A stretch of DNA of 40,682 nucleotides from positions 1-40,682 of the forward strand of contig JANWVF010000092.1 of the NCBI GenBank assembly GCA_025056965.1, given 5' to 3'. Position 1 is the first letter of the stretch, and every line of letters starts with the position of its first letter. Below, piece by piece: positions 17,693 through 24,538 of this stretch. The notes below the pieces were generated by a model. The model did not search any database. It saw only the letters and a program-made list of their open reading frames with translations, and was not told the origin of the DNA. Source of the DNA: Thermoflexales bacterium (lineage in GTDB: Bacteria > Chloroflexota > Anaerolineae > J036 > Brachytrichaceae). The position numbers and the translations under genes were made by a program.

Positions 17693-17721
17693 TTGACAAT
17701 CTTGAATAGTCAAAATTGACT
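17693..17721. promoter_or_regulatory. Triple half-site operator between padR and lysJ
   Basis: TTGAC (17693-17697), AGTCAA (17708-17713) and TTGACT (17716-17721) form two overlapping inverted repeats: one with an 11-nt spacer and one with a 2-nt spacer. The sites start 9 nt upstream of the PadR ATG, the position expected for an autoregulatory operator. Confidence 0.5.
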
Positions 17722-17749
17722 AAGCGAGAGTGTATCCGGTGTAAGCCGT

Positions 17750-17776
17750 TTGTCAAGGACGGATAGATCGTACAAT
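17750..17776 (+). promoter_or_regulatory. lysJ promoter, leaderless type
   Basis: TTGTCA (17750-17755) and TACAAT (17771-17776) with a 15-nt spacer. The -10 box ends 8 nt before the lysJ ATG and there is no Shine-Dalgarno sequence. This gives lysJ and downstream genes a promoter of their own after the PadR insertion. Confidence 0.45.
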
Positions 17777-17784
17777 GCGGCGCT

Positions 17785-18948
17785 ATGGTGCAATCCACCC
17801 GGGAAATCGAGCAGCGCTTCACCTCAGGTGTGTATCCGAAGCGCGACCTGACCATTGTGCGCGGCAAGGAAGCAACCGTCTGGGACGACGAAGGCCGCGC
17901 CTATGTGGACTGCGTAGGCGGACAGGGCGTAAGCACGCTAGGCCATGCAAACGAGGCTGTAGCCCGCGCAATCGCCGAGCAAGCGTTGACGATGATCTCG
18001 TGTCCGGAGATCTTCTACAACGACGTGCGCGCGCAGTTCGAGGCGCTGCTTGTGTCGGTCTTGCCGGCGGAGCTGGAGCGCGTTTACCTGTGCAACAGCG
18101 GCGCCGAAGCCGTCGAAGCGGCCATTAAGTTCGCGCGCCTAAGCACCGGCCGACCGAACATCGTGGCTACTGTGCGCGCCTTCCACGGACGAACGCTAGG
18201 CGCGCTGAGCGCCACTTACGAACCCAAATACCGCGAGCCTTTCCAGCCACTCGTGCCCGGTTTCAGCCACGTGCCGTATAACAATATCGAAGCGCTCGCC
18301 GCGGCGGTGAACGATCAAACTGCCGCCGTGCTCATCGAAGCCGTGCAAGGCGAAGGCGGCGTTCACCCCGGCAAGCCGGAGTACTTGCAGGCTGCGCGAC
18401 AGATCACGGAACAACACGGCGCGCTGCTAATCGTGGATGAGGTGCAAACGGGTTTCGCGCGCACCGGGCGATGGTTTGCCGTCGAGCATAGCGGCGTTAT
18501 CCCCGACTTGATGCCGATGGGCAAGGCGATCGCCGGCGGCGTGCCGATGGGCGCAGTGGGCATTCGCCATACTGTGAAGAACCTAGCCCCCGGCGTGCAT
18601 GGCAGCACGTTCGGGGGCAACCCGCTGGCCTGCGCCGCCGGCATCGCTTCGATTAACGAGATGAAGCGGCTCAACCTGCCCTACCAGGCTGCTCAGAAGG
18701 GCGCCTACTTCAAAGAGCGGCTCGAAGAGGTAAACGCGCCGGTCATCCGTGAAGTGCGCGGGGTCGGCTTGCTCATCGGCGTGGAGTTAAAAGCGAAGGT
18801 TGCGCCCTACCTGCGCGCGCTACAAGCGGAAGGGGTGTTAGCGCTGCCGGCCGGCCTCAACGTGCTGCGCTTCCTGCCACCTGCGGTGATCACCTACGAC
18901 CAGATTGACTTCGTCGTTGAGAAGACGGCTAAAGTCCTAGCCGCGTAG
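17785..18948 (+). CDS. lysJ: LysJ, LysW-aminoadipate semialdehyde transaminase
   Basis: A 387-residue class-III PLP aminotransferase of the ArgD/LysJ family. It aminates the LysW-bound aminoadipate semialdehyde to LysW-lysine, with glutamate as donor. Motifs in order: VWDDEGRAYVDCVGGQGVS, LCNSGAEAVEAAIKFAR (PLP phosphate), AFHGRTLGALSAT, LIEAVQGEGGV, LLIVDEVQTGFARTG (Asp and Glu contacting PLP) and PMGKAIAGGVPMGA with Lys247 as the Schiff-base lysine, then HGSTFGGNPLACAA. It is the standard length. It leads the second half of the lysine cluster and is followed by the hydrolase after 7 nt. Confidence 0.92.
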   Translation: MVQSTREIEQRFTSGVYPKRDLTIVRGKEATVWDDEGRAYVDCVGGQGVSTLGHANEAVARAIAEQALTMISCPEIFYNDVRAQFEALLVSVLPAELERVYLCNSGAEAVEAAIKFARLSTGRPNIVATVRAFHGRTLGALSATYEPKYREPFQPLVPGFSHVPYNNIEALAAAVNDQTAAVLIEAVQGEGGVHPGKPEYLQAARQITEQHGALLIVDEVQTGFARTGRWFAVEHSGVIPDLMPMGKAIAGGVPMGAVGIRHTVKNLAPGVHGSTFGGNPLACAAGIASINEMKRLNLPYQAAQKGAYFKERLEEVNAPVIREVRGVGLLIGVELKAKVAPYLRALQAEGVLALPAGLNVLRFLPPAVITYDQIDFVVEKTAKVLAA

Positions 18949-18955
18949 ATTAGTC

Positions 18956-19813
18956 ATGACCGTATTCCCGTTGACGGACGCTCCACCCACTCACGAGGAG
19001 ATACAACGTGTATCCTCTGTGGGAGAGCAGATGTTCATCCTACACTGGCGGCCGGAAGGGCCAACGCGCGGCTCAGCAGTACTTGCCCACGGCCTCTTCG
19101 AGCACGGCGGGCGCTACCACCACGTCGCCGAACGCTTCACCCGGCGCGGTTATCACGTTTGGGCAGCCGACCACTACGGGCATGGCCGCTCGGCCGGCCC
19201 TCGCGGACATATTCAGCACCTGAATCATTTCGTTGACGATCTGAAACTGGTGGTTGAACTAGCAACCTCCGAGACCGGCCACAAGCCGATCCTGGTCGGC
19301 CACAGCATGGGAGGGGTAATCGCTGCGCTCTACGCTATCCGCCACCAAGAGACGCTGCGCGCATTGGTGTTGTCGTCACCGGCGCTGCGGATCCACGCCT
19401 CGACTTTTATCATCACCGTCGGACGCATCGCCAGCGCGCTCTTACCGGCCATGGTGATCCCAAGCGGCCTTTCTCAACCCGCGACACACAACGCAGCCTG
19501 GGAAGCTTGGAAGAAGCAGGATGCCCTCGGACATAGCCGACTGACCCTTCGCACGGCCCGTTTCATCGTAGAGGCCGGCGAAGAAGCGCGCATCAAAGCG
19601 CACACGCTGCGCATCCCGCTCCTGCTGCTGGTTGCCGGCGAAGACACCTTTGTGGATAAGCGCGGCGCACATGAGTTCTTCGCGCGGCTGCGGTCGGGCA
19701 ACGGCGAGATGCATGAATACGACGGCTTCTACCATGAGATCTTCAACGAGGTTGAACGCGATAAGCCGTTCGGCGATCTGGAAGGGTGGCTGAGCAAGAT
19801 CGAGGCAGGATAA
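18956..19813 (+). CDS. Alpha/beta hydrolase, monoacylglycerol lipase/S33-like
   Basis: A 285-residue alpha/beta hydrolase resembling the lysophospholipase/monoacylglycerol lipase group. The oxyanion region is LAHGLFEHGGRYHHVAE, the nucleophile is Ser117 in VGHSMGGV, the acid is in GEDTFVDKRGAHEFF and the His in YDGFYHEIFNE. It has no signal peptide and is likely cytosolic. It sits 7 nt after lysJ and 27 nt before lysK, so it is cotranscribed with the lysine genes, yet no hydrolase of this type is part of the known LysW pathway. It could be a passenger or have an accessory role; the substrate is unknown. Confidence 0.82.
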   Translation: MTVFPLTDAPPTHEEIQRVSSVGEQMFILHWRPEGPTRGSAVLAHGLFEHGGRYHHVAERFTRRGYHVWAADHYGHGRSAGPRGHIQHLNHFVDDLKLVVELATSETGHKPILVGHSMGGVIAALYAIRHQETLRALVLSSPALRIHASTFIITVGRIASALLPAMVIPSGLSQPATHNAAWEAWKKQDALGHSRLTLRTARFIVEAGEEARIKAHTLRIPLLLLVAGEDTFVDKRGAHEFFARLRSGNGEMHEYDGFYHEIFNEVERDKPFGDLEGWLSKIEAG

Positions 19814-19840
19814 ATCACAACCATAGGTACAGCAAAGCAG

Positions 19841-20908
19841 ATGATCGAACTCCTCGAGCGATGTGTGCGCATCCCTTCGCCCAGCGGCCAGGAGCGTGAG
19901 GTGGCCGAGTTTCTATGCGACGAGATGCGTCGGCGACGTTTTGACCGAGCCTGGATTGACCCTGCAGGGAACGCGATCGGCGTTATCGGCGCCGGCCGGC
20001 GGCAGATCATGCTGCTAGGCCACATGGACACAGTGGGTGGCCACGTGCCGGTGCATTATGAAGATGGCCGCCTGTACGGTCGAGGCACGGTAGACGCTAA
20101 GGGGCCGCTATGCGCTTTCATCCTAGCGGCCGAGGCGCTCGCCACAGAGATCGCGCCGGAGTGGCAAATCGTCGTCGCGGGTGCGGTTGAGGAAGAAGCC
20201 GCGACATCTAAAGGGGCGCGCTTCATCGCGACGCAGTATCGGCCGGAGATGTGCATCATCGGGGAACCGAGCGGCGCCGAGGGCATCACGCTGGGCTATA
20301 AAGGCCGGCTGCTGATCCATGCCCATGTCGAACGCGCATCGCAACACACGGCTATCCCCCAGCCGAGCGTGAGCGAGCTGGCCGTAGCGCTGTGGAATCA
20401 CATCCGAGCATTGGCCGACGACTGGAACGCAGATAAGCCCAAGGCCTTTGACCAGCTTCTACCGTCGCTGCGCAAAATCCAGTCGGGGGACGACGGGCTG
20501 CGCGAGTGGTGCGACATGTTGATCGGTGTGCGATTGCCGTTGGAGTTCGGCCCAGAAGCCCTTCAACAGCAAGTCGAATTCTGGCGCTCAGGACGTGCCG
20601 ATGCCGATTATTTCGAGCTGCGCTTCAGCGGAGCCGAGCCGGCTTGGCGCGCTTCGAGGGACACACCATTAGCGCGCGCGTTCGTAGATGCGATCCGCGC
20701 CGAGAGGATGCGCCCAGTTTTCAAACTCAAAACCGGCACGGCCGACTTCAACGTAGTCGGGCCGATCTGGAACTGTCCCCTCATTGCCTACGGTCCGGGG
20801 GACTCGTCGCTTGACCACACGCCACACGAGCACGTCGCCGTTGACGAGTTCGAGAAGGCCGTTAGAGTACTAGTCGCCGCGCTGCGATCCTTGGTCGCCA
20901 CCGGTTGA
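19841..20908 (+). CDS. lysK: LysK, LysW-lysine hydrolase (M20 family)
   Basis: A 355-residue zinc-dependent M20 amidohydrolase. It releases lysine from LysW by cleaving the bond to the carrier's C-terminal Glu. Metal and catalytic motifs: LLGHMDTVGG, RGTVDAKGPLCAFI (bridging Asp), AVEEEAATSKGA (catalytic Glu), IIGEPSGAEGITLGYKGRL, and the late His in LDHTPHEHVAVDE. It is the usual length for ArgE/LysK proteins. The context with lysW, lysX and lysJ makes LysK much more likely than a general acetylornithine deacetylase or peptidase. Confidence 0.9.
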   Translation: MIELLERCVRIPSPSGQEREVAEFLCDEMRRRRFDRAWIDPAGNAIGVIGAGRRQIMLLGHMDTVGGHVPVHYEDGRLYGRGTVDAKGPLCAFILAAEALATEIAPEWQIVVAGAVEEEAATSKGARFIATQYRPEMCIIGEPSGAEGITLGYKGRLLIHAHVERASQHTAIPQPSVSELAVALWNHIRALADDWNADKPKAFDQLLPSLRKIQSGDDGLREWCDMLIGVRLPLEFGPEALQQQVEFWRSGRADADYFELRFSGAEPAWRASRDTPLARAFVDAIRAERMRPVFKLKTGTADFNVVGPIWNCPLIAYGPGDSSLDHTPHEHVAVDEFEKAVRVLVAALRSLVATG

Positions 20909-20932
20909 TCACATGCGCAACATCAGCGAATT

Positions 20933-22264
20933 ATGGCCGCAGAGTTTTCGTTTCGTCATTACCGACCGCGCGCACTCGAGATCATAGACACGACGCTGCG
21001 CGAAGGACAACAGTCGTCACTGCTGCACGACCACTACAAGTATTTCTTCACCACCACCGACAAACAAGAGATCACGCGCAGCCTTATTCTGTACGGCGTG
21101 AAATTCATCGAGTTGTTCGCGCCGAACGTCAGCACACAAGAAGCCGAGGACTGGCAGGCCATCAAAGCCGTGCGCGACGAACTCATCACGCAGAAGGGAT
21201 ACACGTTCTTGCTCGCGCATGTGCGCTGCCATCCGGCCGACGTCGAGGCAGCGATCAACATCGGCGCTGACGGATTGAACATGTATATCGGCACCTCCGA
21301 TGCGTCGCGCAGCTTCAATCACGGTCATGGGCTCGACGAGATCACCCGACGCGCGCGCACGTTAATCGAGGACGTGCGACGCAACTATCCGCACCTAGTG
21401 CTGCGCTTCAGCGGCGAGGACGCTTTCCGCACGCGCGAGGCCGACCTGTTCCGCGTCTACGACGAAGTCGCCGAGTATGTGGATCGTCTCGGAACGCCGG
21501 ACACGGTCGGTGTGGCAACGCCAGCAACCGTCGCGCAGCGCGTACATGCGCTGCGCGCGCGCTACCCCAAGGTCGCTTTGGAGGGGCACTTCCACGATGA
21601 CCGTGGATTCGCACTGGTCAACGCACTTGAGGCCGTGCGAGCGGGCATGCAGTACATTCAAACGACGCTGCTTGGGATCGGCGAACGCAGCGGCATCACC
21701 AGCATGACGGCCCTGTTGTTCAACCTGTTCGTAGATCGTGAATACGATCGGCTGGAAGGCTATCACCTGCGCGGCTCATACCCAATCAACGTGATGATGG
21801 CCGACAAGCTGCGCAAACTAGTGCCCTCGAAGGAACCGGTGAGCTTGACCAATCGCACTCACGCGGCCGGGGTGCACCAGAAGGGGATGTTGAACAGCAG
21901 TCTCACCTACGAAGCGCACCCGCTCGACCAGTTCGGCGTCACCGAGTCGGAGATCTTGCTTGGACCTCTGAGCGGATGGAACATCATCCACTACTTCCTA
22001 AAGGAAATCTGCAGCTTCGAGATTGACGAGGCGACGGCTAAAGCCATCTCGGCCGAGTTCAAAAATCGCATCTACAGCATCGCGCCAGTAGCCTCACCCG
22101 CTGACTTATTAATCCACATCGCGCAGAACGAGTTTGGCCTGCGCTCCCTCCAAGTGCCGGAGCAGTTCCGCCATGCCGTGGCGCAGAATATGACCGATGC
22201 CTCGACGCGGGAGATTGGAGAAGTTCGACATGCCAGCGGCGTTATTCTGCGCACACGCAGGTGA
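20933..22264 (+). CDS. Homocitrate synthase (LysS-like)
   Basis: A 443-residue member of the DRE-TIM metallolyase family, longer than Thermus homocitrate synthase by a C-terminal stretch. It is expected to condense 2-oxoglutarate with acetyl-CoA, the committed step of the aminoadipate route. Motifs: IIDTTLREGQQSS (divalent-metal Asp, catalytic Arg), LRFSGEDAFRTREADLFRVY, VGVATPATV, GHFHDDRGFALVNALEA (metal-binding HxH) and LGIGERSGIT. The N-terminal region has an insertion (LHDHYKYFFTTT) after the DTTLREG motif. The segment RFSGEDAF...DTVGVATP is typical of homocitrate synthases rather than 2-isopropylmalate synthases. A Re-citrate synthase or other 2-oxoacid specificity is a less likely alternative. 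Confidence 0.85.
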   Translation: MAAEFSFRHYRPRALEIIDTTLREGQQSSLLHDHYKYFFTTTDKQEITRSLILYGVKFIELFAPNVSTQEAEDWQAIKAVRDELITQKGYTFLLAHVRCHPADVEAAINIGADGLNMYIGTSDASRSFNHGHGLDEITRRARTLIEDVRRNYPHLVLRFSGEDAFRTREADLFRVYDEVAEYVDRLGTPDTVGVATPATVAQRVHALRARYPKVALEGHFHDDRGFALVNALEAVRAGMQYIQTTLLGIGERSGITSMTALLFNLFVDREYDRLEGYHLRGSYPINVMMADKLRKLVPSKEPVSLTNRTHAAGVHQKGMLNSSLTYEAHPLDQFGVTESEILLGPLSGWNIIHYFLKEICSFEIDEATAKAISAEFKNRIYSIAPVASPADLLIHIAQNEFGLRSLQVPEQFRHAVAQNMTDASTREIGEVRHASGVILRTRR

Positions 22265-22381
22265 GATCGCACCGCTCCGTCAACAGAGGGCAATAGGCTG
22301 GCGCGCCGAGGAAGCTTGCGAGGGGCAAGAGCAACGTCTGGCCGAGCTATCGGGTTCGAGCGAAGAACACTGCAGCGCGAA

Positions 22382-22387
22382 TATAAT
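22382..22387 (+). promoter_or_regulatory. -10 element of the coiled-coil gene
   Basis: A consensus TATAAT ends 8 nt before the ATG at 22396. It favours that ATG over the TTG at 22390 and predicts a leaderless transcript. No good -35 element is seen. Confidence 0.45.
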
Positions 22388-22395
22388 CCTTGTGG

Positions 22396-23148
22396 ATGCC
22401 GTTTACTATCAACGACCTGCAGGACCTCACCCGCCTACTCGCCGAGCGGCCGGAATGGCTCAGAGAGGTGCGCCGCCTTGTGCTCACCGAAGAGCTGCTC
22501 TCGCTGCCCGACATCGTACGCAGCCTTGCTGCAGCCCAGCAGCATAGCGAGCAGCGCATCAACGAGCTGGCCGAGGCCCAGCGCCGCACCGAGCAGCGCC
22601 TGGAAGAACTCGTCGAGGCGCAGCGCCGCACCGAGCAGCGCCTGGAAGAACTCGCCGCAGCCCAACAGCGCACCGAAGAAACCGTGCGCCGCCTGGTCAA
22701 CCAGATGGCCGAGGTGCGCGGTGAAATCCTGGAGATCAAGATTCGGGATAAGGCGCACGCCTATTTCGGCCGCTGGTTGCGTCGGGTTCAGGTCATTCCT
22801 TTTATCGAGCTGGAAGAGCGTTTGGAGAGCCAGCTCACCGATGACCAGATCATTGATCTGTCTTTGACCGATATCCTCGTGCGTGGGCGACCGCGCTTGG
22901 CGCCGGCGGACGGCGAGGTGTGGTTGGCCGTCGAAGTATCGGCAGTCGTGGACGCCAAAGACGTCGAACGGGCAGAACGGCGCGCCGCCCTGCTGCGAAG
23001 CGCCGGTCTACGCGCGGTGCCCGTTGCCATAGGGGGGCGCATCATTCCGCAGGCGCAAGCACTGGCTCGCATGCGCAACGTCGCGTTGATGCGCGACGGC
23101 AGCGACGAGGGTTGGGAGCAGGCATATCAGGCGGCGACTCAATCCTAA
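22396..23148 (+). CDS. Coiled-coil protein with PD-(D/E)XK-like C-terminal domain
   Basis: A 250-residue protein. Residues about 45-105 are a coiled coil made of four 14-residue units (EAQRRTEQRLEELV type), followed by a helix and a C-terminal domain (about 115-250). The latter has DILVRGR, then VWLAVEVSAVVDAKDVERAERRAALLRSAG, reminiscent of the D...ExS/ExK strands of restriction-endonuclease-fold proteins that occur with such coiled coils in cyanobacteria and Chloroflexota (DUF3782-like). The canonical Lys after the Glu is not present (EVS), so nuclease activity is doubtful. The start is set by the TATAAT box. It is convergent with the metallo-hydrolase, with a 5-nt gap. Confidence 0.7.
   Translation: MPFTINDLQDLTRLLAERPEWLREVRRLVLTEELLSLPDIVRSLAAAQQHSEQRINELAEAQRRTEQRLEELVEAQRRTEQRLEELAAAQQRTEETVRRLVNQMAEVRGEILEIKIRDKAHAYFGRWLRRVQVIPFIELEERLESQLTDDQIIDLSLTDILVRGRPRLAPADGEVWLAVEVSAVVDAKDVERAERRAALLRSAGLRAVPVAIGGRIIPQAQALARMRNVALMRDGSDEGWEQAYQAATQS
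22531..22698 (+). repeat. Four 42-bp in-frame tandem repeats
   Basis: Units at 22531-22572, 22573-22614, 22615-22656 and 22657-22698 each encode 14 residues of the coiled coil (two heptads). Units 2 and 3 differ at only 2 of 42 positions, so one duplication is recent; units 1 and 4 are more diverged. Confidence 0.85.
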
Positions 23149-23153
23149 GTTGC

Positions 23154-23828
23154 CTATGGGATGCACAGGGCCAGCGGGTGGCGCACTACCGGCCCGTGGC
23201 CGACAGCGACGATCTCCGGGCTAAGCTTAGCTTGTTCACGAACGCTCTGCAAGCCGCGTCCGTAGTCCCAGGTGACCGGCCCATCAACAAAGCGAAGCCT
23301 GCCGCCCGTCGCGTTGAGCGAATCGCCAGCAAACAGCAGCCGATAGGCAGGCGCATAGAACGACACGTGATCTGGCGTGTGACCCGGGGAGGCAATGACG
23401 CTCAATCCGCCCAGAACGGGCAAGGCCAGTCCGGGCACGAGAATCTCGTCTACTGCCGTCGGCGACATCGGCATCAAGCGCCCGAACAAGCCAAACAGAC
23501 CGCGCACCAGCATATTCCCTCGCACCGGGCGCGACATCGCGCCCCGTGCCATCGCCGAAGCTTCTTGGTCAGCAGCATAGATGCATGCCCCAGTCGCACG
23601 GCGTAGCTCGTCGGCGCCGCCATAGTGATCCGGATCAGCGTGCGTGATCAGGATCCGGCGCAGCTCTTGCGGCCGTCTGCCCAAGCGGGCAATCGCGCGC
23701 AACACGAGGCGCGGGGCACTCCCGGCAATTCCGGCGTCAATTAATGTCAGCCCTTCCGCTTCGGCAATCAGATACAGATTGACGAAGCGATCGCTAAGCT
23801 GGTATACGCCGGGGACGACCTCGATCAT
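23154..23828 (-). CDS. Metallo-beta-lactamase-fold hydrolase
   Basis: A 224-residue MBL-fold protein starting MIEVVPGVYQLSDRFVNLYLI, typical of glyoxalase II-like hydrolases. The metal-binding motif reads THADPDHYGG (His63, Asp65, Asp67, His68), with Asp where the second His of HxHxDH normally stands. Further ligands are in ASPGHTPDHVS, LFAGDSLNA and VGHGPVV. The Asp variant is known in other MBL groups and may mean a mononuclear site or different metal. The start ATG overlaps the stop of the upstream AroQ-like gene (ATGA), so the two are translationally coupled. Substrate unknown. Confidence 0.88.
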   Translation of the reverse strand: MIEVVPGVYQLSDRFVNLYLIAEAEGLTLIDAGIAGSAPRLVLRAIARLGRRPQELRRILITHADPDHYGGADELRRATGACIYAADQEASAMARGAMSRPVRGNMLVRGLFGLFGRLMPMSPTAVDEILVPGLALPVLGGLSVIASPGHTPDHVSFYAPAYRLLFAGDSLNATGGRLRFVDGPVTWDYGRGLQSVREQAKLSPEIVAVGHGPVVRHPLALCIP

Positions 23829-24529
23829 GACGTTCGGGATACGCCTTGCAACTCGGCGATCTGTTGAACAAAACGCACTTCCAAGTCGAGGGTCTGCTCA
23901 ATGATCCAACCAAAGACCTCAGCCATGAGGTCCTCGTTCAGCGCATAGCGCCGCGCTGCGTCGCGGGCCTGAGCAACGACGTCACTTTCGCGCCGCGGAT
24001 CGCGCAAAGCCGACCGCAAGGCATCGGGCTGACCGGCCAATTGCAGCATCGCAGGATCGCGCTCTAGTTTGGAGTGAGCGACGAACGCGCCAAGGTAGAT
24101 GCGCTCGTTGATGCGCGCCAAGAGGTCTGCGTCGGCATAGGCGGTTTCGCCGTAGTAGTGCGGATCGTCACCGGGCCGACACAGACGGGGCAGGATTGAG
24201 ATGTAGAACTGGATGAGCTGATCGCGCGGCGGCGAGGCAATAGCCGGCAGGCGCGGCAGGTCAAGCTTGCGACGCACCGGCGACGGCACGATCACTTGGG
24301 GCATCAAGGGGTGCTGGTCAGGCACATCGAAGCGGCCTAGGGACGCATGATAGCGTTCCAATCCTTCCAGCGACCATTCCATGAGGGAGAGATTCGGGCG
24401 ACCCTCGATGTGAATTGCGCCGGGCGTATAGACGGCCTCGTTCAGAACGAACCACGAGCGATCCTTGAAGCGACCAACAATCTGCTCGTTCAGCCGATCA
24501 AGCTTGGCGCGTAGCTCGGTGAGATTCAT
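23825..24529 (-). CDS. AroQ-like (chorismate mutase-related) helical protein
   Basis: A 234-residue protein. The N-terminal MNLTELRAKLDRLNEQIVGRFKDR resembles the first helix of AroQ-type chorismate mutases, and the C-terminal segment RYALNEDLMAEVFGWIIEQTLDLEV resembles their last helix. Between them lies an insertion of about 90 residues (SWFVLNEAVYTPGAIHIEG to PSPVRRKLDLPRLPA) not found in standard AroQ, so the protein is more than twice the usual 90-residue domain. The assignment rests on these terminal helices only. It lies 9 nt downstream of lepA and overlaps the metallo-hydrolase start by 4 nt, giving an operon lepA - this gene - MBL hydrolase. Confidence 0.5.
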   Translation of the reverse strand: MNLTELRAKLDRLNEQIVGRFKDRSWFVLNEAVYTPGAIHIEGRPNLSLMEWSLEGLERYHASLGRFDVPDQHPLMPQVIVPSPVRRKLDLPRLPAIASPPRDQLIQFYISILPRLCRPGDDPHYYGETAYADADLLARINERIYLGAFVAHSKLERDPAMLQLAGQPDALRSALRDPRRESDVVAQARDAARRYALNEDLMAEVFGWIIEQTLDLEVRFVQQIAELQGVSRTS

Positions 24530-24538
24530 GCAAGCAGC

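Noticed and set aside
22197-22547. Two short + frames after the homocitrate synthase
   Set aside because: They overlap the end of the synthase and the start of the coiled-coil gene in other frames and have no support.
22531-22698. Possible CRISPR-like or regulatory direct repeats
   Set aside because: The units are contiguous, have no spacers and are in frame with a coiled coil, so they are coding repeats.
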